DNA of 64,000 nt, from NCBI GenBank assembly GCA_035552155.1, contig DASZLX010000046.1:124001-188000 (forward strand). Reading direction: 5' to 3'. Numbering within the stretch: position 1 is the stretch's first letter; each line of letters starts with the position of its first letter. A program made the position numbers and the translations under genes. A model generated the notes under the pieces. That model had not been told where the DNA came from. It saw only the letters and a list, made by a program, of their open reading frames with translations, and did not search any database. This DNA comes from DASXHY01 sp035552155. GTDB taxonomy: Bacteria > Verrucomicrobiota > Verrucomicrobiia > Limisphaerales > DASXHY01. Below, in pieces: positions 15,779 to 24,533 of this stretch.

Positions 15779-17236
15779 TCAGGCCCAGCTTTCCCAACCG
15801 CGATACGCCGTGGCGCGAGCCGCACGGAGGGCGGGCGCTTCGCGCAAGGAACCGGCCAGGGCGAATTCGGCAAACGCGCCGGCATGCAGCGGATCTTGAT
15901 CGGGAGTTTGTTGTTGTTGTTGTTTCGGTTGTTGAAATTGTTCATTGCTCGTATCCGAAAAATTTTCGGAACGGCCCAGGTCGCCCACGCGGACGCCGCG
16001 CGCTTCGAGGCGCTGCTGCAATTCCGGCCAGTATTGGTTCAAATGGCTGAAATCACCCTTGTGCAACGATGCGCTCACCTCGATGATTCCCTCGTTCTGG
16101 CGCAATTCGAGCGAAAGCTGAACGCCGCCTCCCGGTTTCACCACCACGTGCAAGGCATCGGAAGCCGACTGGTTAAGGCGCATCGCGTGGAGAGCGACAA
16201 TGTCGTGCGTGCGTTCCAGCACGCGCAGCCGGCTGTCGGCTCCCATCGCGGGCAAAGCGGCCTGGGTGGCAGTCGCAGCGGTCGGTTCCGGGGAAATCGG
16301 CACCGGAGTCGCGGAATCAACCGTGATGGTCGAACCGGGCTTTTCACTGCCGTGCAACAGGGCTGCATCGGCAGATTTTTGCGCCATCGGCAGTTGTTCA
16401 CTGCCCGTGGCGGCGTTGCCCGGCAAAACTTGCTCTGCTGACCCGGCAACTTTCGGCGCTTTTTCCATTTTTTTCATCGTCAGATACTGTTTAGCAGCGG
16501 ATGTGCCAGCGGGATCGGCACTTGAATCCGGGGCTGTGGCGGGAACGGCCTTGTCGGAGGGAAGCTTCGATTCCAAGGGCTCTTTGGCGGCGGCATCGTT
16601 CGCCGTCAAAGCTTTCTCGGCGGGGTCGGCGGAATCTTTTGCCTCAACATTTTTAGCGTCGGAATGAACCGCCGCATCGCCCGCCGCTTCGGTCTGCTTG
16701 GCCGCACCCAATCCTCCTCCGGAATTTCCTTTCGCTTCCTTACCGGCAGCTTTGACCGGAGTGGGAGCCGGGGATGGCGTCCCGAGCGCCGTCCCCAGAG
16801 TCAGTGGCACGGTAGTCGCGGATTTTGCGGCGTCCGCCGATTTTCCGGTGGCATGCTTGCCTTTGTCCGAATCGGAATCGGAGGCGTCCTCGGACGTTCC
16901 GTCGTCATCGGGCTTCGGATCCGCGTCCGTGGCTTGTGAAATGGGGTGGGCGTTAGGGTTCGCCGTTGCCACTTGCGCCTGAGCGGCATCGTCAGCCTTG
17001 CTCGAATCCTGGGTAAGCGGCTTTTTGGCAACTTGTTTTATTGGGCTGCTCGCGTGAGGAGAGTTCTGCCGCCCCTCGCGGTCGTCCCGGCTTAATTCGC
17101 GCGGTTTTTCCGACAGCGCGCGATTCATGAGTTCGCCGAAATTCTCGTCCGGCGGCGACTGCTTGTTGGAGGAAAGATTAGGTTCGTCGTTGCGGGCGGA
17201 GCGAAATGCGGGCGGGCGGACGTCGAATGTTTGCAT
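15779..17236 (-). CDS. fliK: Flagellar hook-length control protein FliK
   Basis: 485 residues of mostly low-complexity Ala/Asp/Lys/Pro sequence, as usual for the FliK ruler. A conserved Flg_hook C-terminal domain lies around 345-425 (VVVKPGGGVQLSLELRQNEG, SASLHKGDFSHLNQYWPELQ), followed by a poly-Gln tail. It measures hook length and triggers the FlhB switch. A strong sigma-54 promoter match lies inside the gene at 16493-16508, 16 bases before an in-frame ATG (16477) that would yield a 232-residue C-terminal form. Confidence 0.88.
   Translation of the reverse strand: MQTFDVRPPAFRSARNDEPNLSSNKQSPPDENFGELMNRALSEKPRELSRDDREGRQNSPHASSPIKQVAKKPLTQDSSKADDAAQAQVATANPNAHPISQATDADPKPDDDGTSEDASDSDSDKGKHATGKSADAAKSATTVPLTLGTALGTPSPAPTPVKAAGKEAKGNSGGGLGAAKQTEAAGDAAVHSDAKNVEAKDSADPAEKALTANDAAAKEPLESKLPSDKAVPATAPDSSADPAGTSAAKQYLTMKKMEKAPKVAGSAEQVLPGNAATGSEQLPMAQKSADAALLHGSEKPGSTITVDSATPVPISPEPTAATATQAALPAMGADSRLRVLERTHDIVALHAMRLNQSASDALHVVVKPGGGVQLSLELRQNEGIIEVSASLHKGDFSHLNQYWPELQQRLEARGVRVGDLGRSENFSDTSNEQFQQPKQQQQQTPDQDPLHAGAFAEFALAGSLREAPALRAARATAYRGWESWA
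16493..16508 (-). promoter_or_regulatory. Sigma-54 promoter inside fliK (candidate)
   Basis: The minus strand reads TGGCACATCCGCTGCT followed by AAAC. It differs at one base from the flhA and flgF promoters and has exact GG-N10-GC spacing. The site is inside an uninterrupted fliK frame. Predicted +1 at about 16482 lies 5 nt before an in-frame ATG (MKKMEKAPK). It could drive a short FliK and/or the downstream flgD-flgE-fliL genes. Confidence 0.7.
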
Positions 17237-17829
17237 TAAGGTGTGGTGATTGGCGGGAGGGTGCGGCGCATGCGCTCGACAATGTCGGCGGCGCGTTTGG
17301 CCTGGGTCTTGCCGCCCTTGCTGAGCGTGTCGAGGGCCAGGCTGGCGTCATCCGCCTTCATGGTGAACAGGATGCGCACCACGTCGTCGTCGGTCATTTC
17401 GTTCAAGGTCGCCGCGGCGCCCTCGGGCGACATCGCCGAGAGCAGCTTCGCCTGCCGTTTGAGATTGGTCGCGTCCTGCGCGCTGAGGCGCACGACGTTT
17501 TTATCGAAATCGGTTTGCAACTGGTAAACGGTCTGCGTGGCGGCGAAAATCTCCTGCCGTTCCGCATTCAGCCGCGTTTCCAGGTCCTTCAATTGCTGTT
17601 CGCGCGTGTTCAACGCCTCTTTCTCCTGCTTGATCTCCTCGATCCACTGGTCCATTTCCGGGTTGCGGAATTTCCACGAAGGCACGCTGGCGCCCACGTG
17701 GATGCCTTCGGCCGTCTCGGCCAATGCCACCGGAAACTTGGACGGCTTCAAAAGCGCGGCGGTCGTGCCAAAAAAGAGCAGGCCCCCAATAAGCATCGCC
17801 ATCCAGGTTGATTGAAGAATACGAACCAT
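17236..17829 (-). CDS. MotE/FlbB-like flagellar protein (MgtE N-terminal domain fold)
   Basis: 197 residues. One N-terminal membrane helix (WMAMLIGGLLFFGTTAALL) is followed by a coiled coil (about 65-120: EEIKQEKEALNTREQQLKDL) and a C-terminal domain with SAMSPEGAAATLNEMTDDDV, typical of the MgtE_N-like domain in MotE/FlbB/YlxF proteins. Such proteins act as stator or periplasmic scaffold partners in some flagella. It lies between fliJ and fliK and overlaps fliK by one base. Confidence 0.75.
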   Translation of the reverse strand: MVRILQSTWMAMLIGGLLFFGTTAALLKPSKFPVALAETAEGIHVGASVPSWKFRNPEMDQWIEEIKQEKEALNTREQQLKDLETRLNAERQEIFAATQTVYQLQTDFDKNVVRLSAQDATNLKRQAKLLSAMSPEGAAATLNEMTDDDVVRILFTMKADDASLALDTLSKGGKTQAKRAADIVERMRRTLPPITTP

Positions 17830-17841
17830 GTTCTCTGCTCC

Positions 17842-18315
17842 TTAAACGCGGGGTTGCGGTTGCGCTTGCAGCGGTCCGGGCGTGGCCGCGAGTTGGATGG
17901 CCAACTCGTCCATTTCCTTCTGCTCCCGGCGTTGCGCCTCGCGGTCGTAAGCCTTGCGTTTCTTGGCCCGAAAACGGTCCAGTGATTCGCGGTCGCGCGT
18001 GGCTTCCAGCATTTCCTGCCAGACGGCGTCCACTTTCAGGCGCGCCTGTTCGAGCGCGGCGGTGCGTTCCTTCAGCCGGAGCTCAAGCACATTGCACCAG
18101 GCGCGTGAGCGCAGAAAATCCACGGCGGACACACCCGCCGAAAGCTTGCCGGTGAGATCCTGCCATCCGGAGGACAATTCGCTGCTGGCCGTTTGCACGC
18201 GCACGGCGGCTTCTTCGCAGGTGCGCAAGGCTTCGGAGTATTTCTTCTGCGCGGCCTGTTCCTGCTGCTCGCGCAGCACGGACAACGCGGAAAGGGAGAA
18301 GTGGAAACGTTTCAT
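17842..18315 (-). CDS. fliJ: Flagellar export protein FliJ
   Basis: 157 residues, almost wholly helical coiled coil, starting MKRFHFSLSALSVLREQQEQ, which is the typical FliJ opening (K-F-x-F-x-L-x-x-(L/V)-L-x-x-(R/K)-x-x-x-E). FliJ is the stalk of the FliI ATPase and connects it with FlhA. It directly follows fliI (6-base gap). Confidence 0.88.
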   Translation of the reverse strand: MKRFHFSLSALSVLREQQEQAAQKKYSEALRTCEEAAVRVQTASSELSSGWQDLTGKLSAGVSAVDFLRSRAWCNVLELRLKERTAALEQARLKVDAVWQEMLEATRDRESLDRFRAKKRKAYDREAQRREQKEMDELAIQLAATPGPLQAQPQPRV

Positions 18316-18321
18316 AAGGGC

Positions 18322-19695
18322 TTATTTTTTTGCGGGTGGGAGTTTTGCGACGGGCGCCGTCGGCTGGGAAAATGTCTGCTGGAGCAGCGACCAGCTTTGG
18401 GCGCCGGTGAAACCTTCGGTGACGGACTGGCGAAGAAACCGGTTCAACGGCTCATGCAAGGCGATGGCCTGGTCAATTGCGGCACTGCTCCCCGCCGGGT
18501 ACGCGCCGATGTTGATCAAGTCCTGGTTTTTCCGGTACGTCGCCAGGTGCTCGCGTGCGGCGGCGGTGAGTTGGATCTGCGTGGGTGGCAGCAAATCGCG
18601 ATTCAAGCGGCTCACGCTCTCCAGCACGTCAATCGCCGGATAATGGTTCTGCGTTGCCAGTTCGCGCGTGAGCACCACGTGGCCGTCCAGGATCGAGCGC
18701 ACGGAATCCGCGATGGGATCGTTCATGTCGTCTGCTTCGACGAGCACCGTGAAAAGCCCGGTGATGGATCCCTTCTCGCCCGCGCCTGCGCGTTCGAGCA
18801 GCTGCGGCAGCAGCGAAAAAACCGAGGGCGTGTAGCCGCGCGAACTGGGAGGTTCGCCCACGGCGAGGCCGATTTCCCGCTGTGCCATGGCGAAGCGGGT
18901 GACGGAATCCATCATCAACAAAACATTTTGTCCGGCATCGCGAAAATATTCCGCGATGGCCATGGCGAGAAACGCGCCTTTGACGCGGTTCAACGCCGGT
19001 TCGTTCGAGGTGACGACGACGACGACCGATTTGCGGCGGCCGCGTTCGTCCAAATCGCGTTCCAGGAATTCGCGCACCTCGCGGCCGCGTTCGCCAATCA
19101 GCGCAATCACGTTCACATCCGCCTCGGCCTGCGACGCAATCATACCGAGCAGAGTGGATTTGCCGACGCCGCTGCCTGCGAAAATGCCGAGGCGTTGTCC
19201 GCGTCCGCAAGGCGTGAACGTATCCAGCGCCTTGATGCCGGTCTGGAAAGTGTCGTGGATGCGCTGCCGCTTGAGCGGGTGGGGCGGGCGAAGATTCAAG
19301 CCGACTGTCTGCTCAGTGGGAATCGGGCCCAAATCGTCCAGCGGCTGGCCGAGACCGTCGATGACGCGGCCTTTGAGCGCGGCACTGACGCCAACCCGCA
19401 GGGGCATCCCAGTGGCGATGACTTCGCTGCCCGGGTGAATGCCGCGAATTTCTCCGAGCGGCATTAAAAGCAAATGATGATTCCGGAAACCGACGACTTC
19501 GGCGAGCGTGTCGCCGTCACCCTGCGCTGATTTGATCCGGCAAACCTCGCCGACAGCCGCAACGGGCCCTTCGGATTCCACGACCAGGCCAATCAACTGC
19601 ACAACGCGCCCGCAGGTTTCGGTGACCCGCGCGGCGCGCACCCGCTGGAGCGCGGAATTCAGCCGGTTGGATGGGCAGGGCAGGGTGGTTTTCAT
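18322..19695 (-). CDS. fliI: Flagellum-specific ATP synthase FliI
   Basis: 457 residues of the F1-beta-like ATPase family. Walker A is GSGVGKST within LGIFAGSGVGKSTLLGMIA, Walker B is VLLMMDSVTRFAMAQREI, and the FliI/YscN motif GEPPSSRGYTPSVFS is intact. It energises export together with FliH and FliJ. It overlaps the fliH stop by 4 bases. Confidence 0.97.
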   Translation of the reverse strand: MKTTLPCPSNRLNSALQRVRAARVTETCGRVVQLIGLVVESEGPVAAVGEVCRIKSAQGDGDTLAEVVGFRNHHLLLMPLGEIRGIHPGSEVIATGMPLRVGVSAALKGRVIDGLGQPLDDLGPIPTEQTVGLNLRPPHPLKRQRIHDTFQTGIKALDTFTPCGRGQRLGIFAGSGVGKSTLLGMIASQAEADVNVIALIGERGREVREFLERDLDERGRRKSVVVVVTSNEPALNRVKGAFLAMAIAEYFRDAGQNVLLMMDSVTRFAMAQREIGLAVGEPPSSRGYTPSVFSLLPQLLERAGAGEKGSITGLFTVLVEADDMNDPIADSVRSILDGHVVLTRELATQNHYPAIDVLESVSRLNRDLLPPTQIQLTAAAREHLATYRKNQDLINIGAYPAGSSAAIDQAIALHEPLNRFLRQSVTEGFTGAQSWSLLQQTFSQPTAPVAKLPPAKK

Positions 19696-20297
19696 GCGGC
19701 GACGGCTTCACGCAGTTGTTCAAGTTTCGTTTCGCGGCGCGCATCGATGATGCCGAACCGCGTTTGCGCCAGGCACCCGCCCCGGCTGACTTCCTCCGAA
19801 CCGACAAATCGCAATGGGCCTGAGTCCGGCGTGCCCGCCAGAATTTTCGCCTTCTGTTTCCGCAAAAGCGCCAGGTCGTCGGGATGCAGTTGAATGACCA
19901 CTTCCGCCGTTCCCTCCACCTGTTTCAACGCCTCGCGTACCACCGCATCGATCATTTTCGCGTTAATGGGCAGCCCGGCGACGAATTTCCGCGCCGACTC
20001 GAGCGCGAGTTCGATCAACGCGCTTTCCGCCTCGTGAACCACTCGCGGCACCGCGTTGCTTAGGGATTCGAGAACGCCGTTGAGAGCGCCGCCGATCTCG
20101 TTGCGTTGGATGACCAGTTGTTCGCGCAGCGAATCTTCGCCCTCGCGGCGGCCGCGCTCGTAGGCGGCCTGCTCCCGTTCGCGCAGGTGTTCGTTCCAGT
20201 CCTGCGCCGGCGAATGCTGAAGCACGCGCACATCGCGCAGCGGACGGTTGAGCGGGATGGGTTCAGACCATTTCATATTCGTTGCCGCGGGCTTCAT
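19692..20297 (-). CDS. fliH: Flagellar assembly protein FliH
   Basis: 201 residues. A charged coiled-coil middle (EHLREREQAAYERGRREGED) and a C-terminal domain with VVIQLHPDDLALLRKQ and GGCLAQTRFGIIDARRETKL are the FliH/YscL pattern. It regulates FliI and tethers it to FliN. A start at 20276 (MKWSEPIP) is equally plausible and would reduce the overlap with fliG from 35 to 14 bases. Confidence 0.9.
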   Translation of the reverse strand: MKPAATNMKWSEPIPLNRPLRDVRVLQHSPAQDWNEHLREREQAAYERGRREGEDSLREQLVIQRNEIGGALNGVLESLSNAVPRVVHEAESALIELALESARKFVAGLPINAKMIDAVVREALKQVEGTAEVVIQLHPDDLALLRKQKAKILAGTPDSGPLRFVGSEEVSRGGCLAQTRFGIIDARRETKLEQLREAVAA

Positions 20298-21306
20298 CCA
20301 AATCGATTTCCCCCTCGGCCTCTAATTTGCGCACCGCGTCGATGATGCGGAATTGCGCGGCTTCCACATCGCGCAACTTCACCTGCCCGAGGAACGACAT
20401 TTCCTCCTGGACGGTTTCGGCGGCGCGGCGGGAGATGTTGGAAAGCATCAGTTTTTTCAACGGCTCGCTGGACTTCTTGAGCGCGAGCGTGAGATCGCGC
20501 ATGTCCGTCTCGCGCATGATGCGCTGGATGGATTGCGGCTTGAGCAGCAGCAAATCCTCGAAGGTGAACATTTTTTTGCGGATGGACTGGCAAAGCTCCT
20601 GGTTGCGCTCCTCGATCTTGGCGAGCAATTCGCGGCTCACGGTTTTGTCCATCGCGTTGAGAATATCCGCCGCGGGCGTGACGCCGCCGGTCTGCGTGAG
20701 GGCGCGAGTCTGTTTCACGCCGAGTTTCGCATTCAGCACGGCCACGACCTTTTCCGTCACCTCGATCGGCGTCGGCGCGAGCATGGCCAGGCGTTCGATG
20801 ACGTGATCGCGCTGGTCAAGGCGTAACAAGCCCAGCACTTGCCCGGCCTTTTCGGGCGAAAGAAAACTGACCACGAACGCGATGGTTTGGACTTGTTCAT
20901 CGCGGATGAGATTGAAGATATGGCGCGGGTCCATCTCGGCGATGTCCTGCATCGCGCCCGTTTGCGGCCGCGTCGGGGCCACACGTCCCAGCACGTCGCT
21001 GGCTTTGAAACTGCCAATGGCCTTTTCCAGAGTGCTGCGGGTGACGTCCACGCCGGCGGAAATGGACGTGCTGGCGGCGACGGCGACCTCGGAAAAATCG
21101 GCGAGAATATCCTGCTGCTGGTCCCGCGAAATCAAATTGAAACGCGCCATCTCCCGGGAAATGGACTCGATTTCGCGCGGTTGAAATTGCTTGAGGATCT
21201 GGCCCGCGCTGTCGGGCCCCAGCATGACCAGTAGCGCCGCCAGCTTTTGCGTTTTGTTCAACTCGCCGTTTTCGACGGCGTCAGGAGATGTTTCGGTGGC
21301 GGGCAT
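20263..21306 (-). CDS. fliG: Flagellar motor switch protein FliG
   Basis: 347 residues with N, middle and C domains. Clear marks are LNKTQKLAALLVMLGPDSAG, the EHPQ-like region around PRHIFNLIRDEQVQTIAFVV, and the C-terminal torque helix region with alternating charges (LALKKSSEPLKKLMLSNISR, VEAAQFRIIDAVRKLEAEGE). The ATG at 21306 follows the fliF stop by 2 bases; an in-frame start at 21342 would overlap fliF by 34 bases. Confidence 0.96.
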   Translation of the reverse strand: MPATETSPDAVENGELNKTQKLAALLVMLGPDSAGQILKQFQPREIESISREMARFNLISRDQQQDILADFSEVAVAASTSISAGVDVTRSTLEKAIGSFKASDVLGRVAPTRPQTGAMQDIAEMDPRHIFNLIRDEQVQTIAFVVSFLSPEKAGQVLGLLRLDQRDHVIERLAMLAPTPIEVTEKVVAVLNAKLGVKQTRALTQTGGVTPAADILNAMDKTVSRELLAKIEERNQELCQSIRKKMFTFEDLLLLKPQSIQRIMRETDMRDLTLALKKSSEPLKKLMLSNISRRAAETVQEEMSFLGQVKLRDVEAAQFRIIDAVRKLEAEGEIDLDEARGNEYEMV

Positions 21307-21308
21307 GA

Positions 21309-22949
21309 TTAGTTCTCCGTGGTGCGGCCTTTGTTCATCCAATCACGAATCGCCTGGGTCATGTTCGTGGGATTCTCTTTGATGAGACGATTGAGCACTT
21401 CCACCGTCACGATGCCCGGTTCCTCAAACGGCGAGCCTTTGTGGCCGTTGCCATTCCCGTTTCCGTTTCCATTTCCGTTGGCGTGAGCCATCAGGCGGCC
21501 CACCGGAATGCCGATCGGAATGTCCTGCACCGGCGTGCGCTTGAAGAGGCGCAAAAGAATGATCAGCGCCACCAGGCCGAGCGCGGGGTAAATCGAATTG
21601 CGGGCCAGGTTCAACCACATATCGTGCTTCTGCTGCAAATCAAGCTCATGCGTGATGTCCGTCGCGAACTGATCGTTGAACGGCAATTCTTCGAGCGTGA
21701 TGGCGTCGCCGCGGGTGTTGTCCGTGCCGGTTTCAATGCCCACCGCGCTGGTTACGATGCGGCGTAATTTATCGATTTCTTCCGGCGTGCGATTCACAAC
21801 CTTGCGGTCCTTGCCCGTGCCTTCCATCTGCGCCGCCACCGTCACGGCGACGGAAAGCCGCTTGATGCCGCCCGGCGCGAGCATCGTGTCACTGGTGGTT
21901 TTGCCGATTTCGTACTCCACCTTGTCGGTGCTGGTGTGGTTCTTGGTATTCGTCACCGGCGTGGCGGCCACGGTCTGGCTGGTGTTCGTTTCCGTGGCGG
22001 TGTTTGCCGAAATGCCCACCGGCCCGCTGGGAGTGGCCGTCGAAGAATCATTGTTTTCGTCGTTCTTGGTCTGGCTGCGAATGACCTGCCCGTCCGGGTC
22101 GAATTTCACCTCGTTGCGGGTGATCGTGTCGTAATTGATTTCAGCGGAAACCCGCACGATGGCCTGTCCGGGACCCAGGACTTTTTCGAGCATGTCCTGC
22201 GCTTTTTTGCCGAGATACTGTTCCAGGTTGCGCCGCGCGGCCAATTGCGTGCTGGTCATGCCGGAAAGCGAATCATTGTCGCTGTTTTCCGAAAGTACAT
22301 TGCCGAGGTTGTCGACCACGGTCACATGGTTCGGCTTGAGGCCCTCGACAGAATTGGCCACCAGGAAGCGGATGGAGTTGATCGACTGCGGCTGCAGTTG
22401 CGAGTTGCCGCGCACGCGCACGAACACCGACGCCGTCGGATATTTGTCCTTGTCGAGCAGCAGGCGGTTTTCCGGCAGCACAATCATCACGCGGGCCGAT
22501 TCCACTTCGTCAATCTGGCTGATGGTGCGGCTCAACTCGCCTTGCACGGCGCGGACGTAATTCGCGCGCTGCACGAAATCTGAAATACCGAAATTCTGTT
22601 TGTCGAAAATCTCGAAGCCCACGCCGTCGCCCTGCGGAATGCCGCGTCCGGCCAGTTGCATGCGCATGGCATAGACTTTATCCGCCGGCACCATGATGGA
22701 ACTGCCGCCCGCGCCGATTTTGTAAGGCACCTTGGCGTCATCCAGCGCCGCAATGACCTTGGAAGCCTCCGTGTCGGAAAGCTTGCCGTAGAGCAGGCCG
22801 TAATCGCCGTGCGAAGACCAGAACGCGATGGCCGTGAGGCCCGCAATCAGGACGAACGTGGCCGCCGCGACCGTCAGGCGCTGCCCCGCGCCGAGTTGCG
22901 ACCAGATACCGCGCAGTTGGCCGCCCAGCTTGGAAAGATTTTGATTCAT
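21309..22949 (-). CDS. fliF: Flagellar MS-ring protein FliF
   Basis: 546 residues. Two membrane helices flank the periplasmic ring-building motifs (about 23-43 and 437-457). Recognisable segments are FWSSHGDYGLLYGKLSDTEA, GIPQGDGVGFEIFDKQNFGI and LSRTISQIDEVESARVMIVL. A Gly-Asn run (NGNGNGNGNGNGH) precedes the C-terminal FliG-binding tail. It forms the MS ring in the inner membrane and houses the export gate. Confidence 0.96.
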   Translation of the reverse strand: MNQNLSKLGGQLRGIWSQLGAGQRLTVAAATFVLIAGLTAIAFWSSHGDYGLLYGKLSDTEASKVIAALDDAKVPYKIGAGGSSIMVPADKVYAMRMQLAGRGIPQGDGVGFEIFDKQNFGISDFVQRANYVRAVQGELSRTISQIDEVESARVMIVLPENRLLLDKDKYPTASVFVRVRGNSQLQPQSINSIRFLVANSVEGLKPNHVTVVDNLGNVLSENSDNDSLSGMTSTQLAARRNLEQYLGKKAQDMLEKVLGPGQAIVRVSAEINYDTITRNEVKFDPDGQVIRSQTKNDENNDSSTATPSGPVGISANTATETNTSQTVAATPVTNTKNHTSTDKVEYEIGKTTSDTMLAPGGIKRLSVAVTVAAQMEGTGKDRKVVNRTPEEIDKLRRIVTSAVGIETGTDNTRGDAITLEELPFNDQFATDITHELDLQQKHDMWLNLARNSIYPALGLVALIILLRLFKRTPVQDIPIGIPVGRLMAHANGNGNGNGNGNGHKGSPFEEPGIVTVEVLNRLIKENPTNMTQAIRDWMNKGRTTEN

Positions 22950-22960
22950 GCCGTGTTAGT

Positions 22961-23083
22961 GACTCGTTAAATCGTTAAATGAGTTAAATCGGTTAAATTT
23001 GTTAAATGAGTTAAAAAAAGTCGTGGAGCAGGTTGAACCGTCCCGCTCATTTAACCCATTTAACTGATTTAACTTATTTAGCT
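22961..23083. repeat. TTAAAT-unit inverted repeat (fliE-fliF gap)
   Basis: Five left-arm units (GTTAAATC, GTTAAATG, ...) are answered by right-arm units CATTTAACCC / GATTTAACTT across a loop. It occupies nearly all of the 143-base gap between fliE and fliF. Confidence 0.82.
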
Positions 23084-23092
23084 GGCTGCCGC

Positions 23093-23458
23093 TCATACCT
23101 GCATCCTCATCAGTTCCTGATAGGAATCCAAAAGCTTGTTGCGCACCTCGACCATCAATTGGAACGAGACGTTCGCTTCTTCCATTGCGATGACCGCCTG
23201 GTGCAACGGCACGCCCTGGCCGCTTTGCAATCCGTCCACGGCTTCCATCGCCACGTTCTGCTTCGTGTTGACGTCGGAAACAAACTTGCCGAGCACGTTG
23301 CCGAACGATTCGCCGGCGCCCTGCCCGGGAGTCACTTCCTTGGGCTGGTCCAGCGGCATCGGCGCATCCACTCCCGGCGTCGCAGCCGGCCGCACCATGT
23401 CCGTGTTCGGCATCATGCCGTAGCTGGACATTGGAGGGATGGCGGAGAGTGGCGACAT
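23093..23458 (-). CDS. fliE: Flagellar hook-basal body adaptor FliE
   Basis: 121 residues. The C-terminal 75 residues carry the FliE pattern (SFGNVLGKFVSDVNTKQNVA, GVPLHQAVIAMEEANVSFQL, VEVRNKLLDSYQELMRMQV). FliE joins the MS ring to the rod. The N-terminal 45 residues are Pro/Met rich and not conserved. Confidence 0.93.
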   Translation of the reverse strand: MSPLSAIPPMSSYGMMPNTDMVRPAATPGVDAPMPLDQPKEVTPGQGAGESFGNVLGKFVSDVNTKQNVAMEAVDGLQSGQGVPLHQAVIAMEEANVSFQLMVEVRNKLLDSYQELMRMQV

Positions 23459-23475
23459 GGAGCGTCAGTTCACGA

Positions 23476-23904
23476 TCAATGTTTCCCGATGGCGAGCGTT
23501 TGCATGGCCATGGACTTTTCATTTTTGACGACCGCCAGGTTGGCTTCAAAAGCGCGCGAGGCCGAAATCAAGTCGGCCATTTCCTCGTGAATATTGATGT
23601 TCGGCATCGAGACCATTCCGCGCGCGTCCGCGTCGGGATTGCCCGGCTCATAAACCTGCACCGGCGGGCGCTTGTCATTTTCGATGCGCGCCACGCGCAG
23701 CGTGGGAGTGGCATTGGCGTTATCGCCGCCCATCGCCTGCTGCAGGGCGCTCTGGAACACGACGACTTTGCGCTGATAAGGTTTGCCGTCGATGCCGTGA
23801 GTGGTGTTGGCGTTGGCAATGTTCTCCGAAATGACATCGAGCCGCGTGCGTTCGGCGTCCAGCGCGGCGGCGGTATTTTGGATTCCTGAAAGAGGTTGAA
23901 TCAT
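23476..23904 (-). CDS. flgC: Flagellar basal-body rod protein FlgC
   Basis: 142 residues. RLDVISENIANANTTHGIDG is the rod signature, PYQRKVVVFQS follows, and the C-terminus contains MVSMPNINIHEEMADLISAS and RAFEANLAVVKNEKSMAMQT. It forms part of the proximal rod with FlgB and FlgF. It starts 5 bases after flgB ends. Confidence 0.95.
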   Translation of the reverse strand: MIQPLSGIQNTAAALDAERTRLDVISENIANANTTHGIDGKPYQRKVVVFQSALQQAMGGDNANATPTLRVARIENDKRPPVQVYEPGNPDADARGMVSMPNINIHEEMADLISASRAFEANLAVVKNEKSMAMQTLAIGKH

Positions 23905-23909
23905 AAGCG

Positions 23910-24293
23910 TCAGGAGGATTTACCGGTGATGGCCATTTTGAGGCGGAACAACAGGCTGCTGACCATTTGCGTTTCCAGCGTATGCGTCATCACATTCTGG
24001 TTAAGTTGCATCATCTCGTTTTCGAGGCTGACAGTATTGCCGTCCTGGCTGTTGGCCACGGCGGTGGTATCGGTGGCGAGGGTCGGCTTAAGCGCCGCGA
24101 GCTGCTGCGGATCGCCCGAGGCGCAGGCGTGATCCAGTTCGGCGCGGAACGAAGGTGCGAGATCAACGCGCTTGTAACCGGGCGTTTCTAGGTTGGCGAT
24201 GTTCGAGGCAATCGCTTCCTGGCGCACGGCCACGGCATCCAGCGTCTTTTTAGCCGCCAGATAAGCCGGTTCGTTAAACAATGCTTCGATCAT
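23910..24293 (-). CDS. flgB: Flagellar basal-body rod protein FlgB
   Basis: 127 residues. KTLDAVAVRQEAIASNIANL followed by ETPGYKRVDL is the FlgB signature, and the C-terminus has VSLENEMMQLNQNVMTHTLE. First gene of the basal-body operon; a sigma-54 promoter lies 24 bases upstream (predicted leader about 13 nt). Confidence 0.95.
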   Translation of the reverse strand: MIEALFNEPAYLAAKKTLDAVAVRQEAIASNIANLETPGYKRVDLAPSFRAELDHACASGDPQQLAALKPTLATDTTAVANSQDGNTVSLENEMMQLNQNVMTHTLETQMVSSLLFRLKMAITGKSS

Positions 24294-24316
24294 CGCAGTT
24301 GCGTTTTGGCCTGTTT

Positions 24317-24332
24317 AGCAACGGCAATGCCA
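24317..24332 (-). promoter_or_regulatory. Sigma-54 promoter of the flgBC-fliEFGHIJ operon
   Basis: The minus strand reads TGGCATTGCCGTTGCT followed by AAAC, close to the RpoN consensus including the TTGCT -12 element, with exact GG-N10-GC spacing. Predicted +1 is about 24306. The gene for the matching activator lies immediately upstream. Confidence 0.88.
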
Positions 24333-24439
24333 GCGGCAAAAAACGCCCAAAATCGAAGGATTACGCGATCAACCGATGGAGAAGTGGGAAAATGTTACCG
24401 GGAAGGGCAGGGCGGTAGGCAAGTTTGTCTGGTGGAGAA

Positions 24440-24533
24440 GGTTTCGAGTTGGGATGTGCGGAGCGCCGAACGAATTCCGAGCTCCATCAGAGTAGCGGGT
24501 CAACTCGAAACCCCAAACTCAAAACCCGAAACT
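24440..24533. repeat. AAACTCG-unit inverted repeat downstream of the NtrC-type regulator
   Basis: The left arm GGTTTCGAGTTG pairs with CAACTCGAAACC, and the right side continues as CCAAACTCAAAACCCGAAAC tandem units up to the regulator stop codon. It probably serves as a transcript end between the regulator gene and the flgB promoter. Confidence 0.72.
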
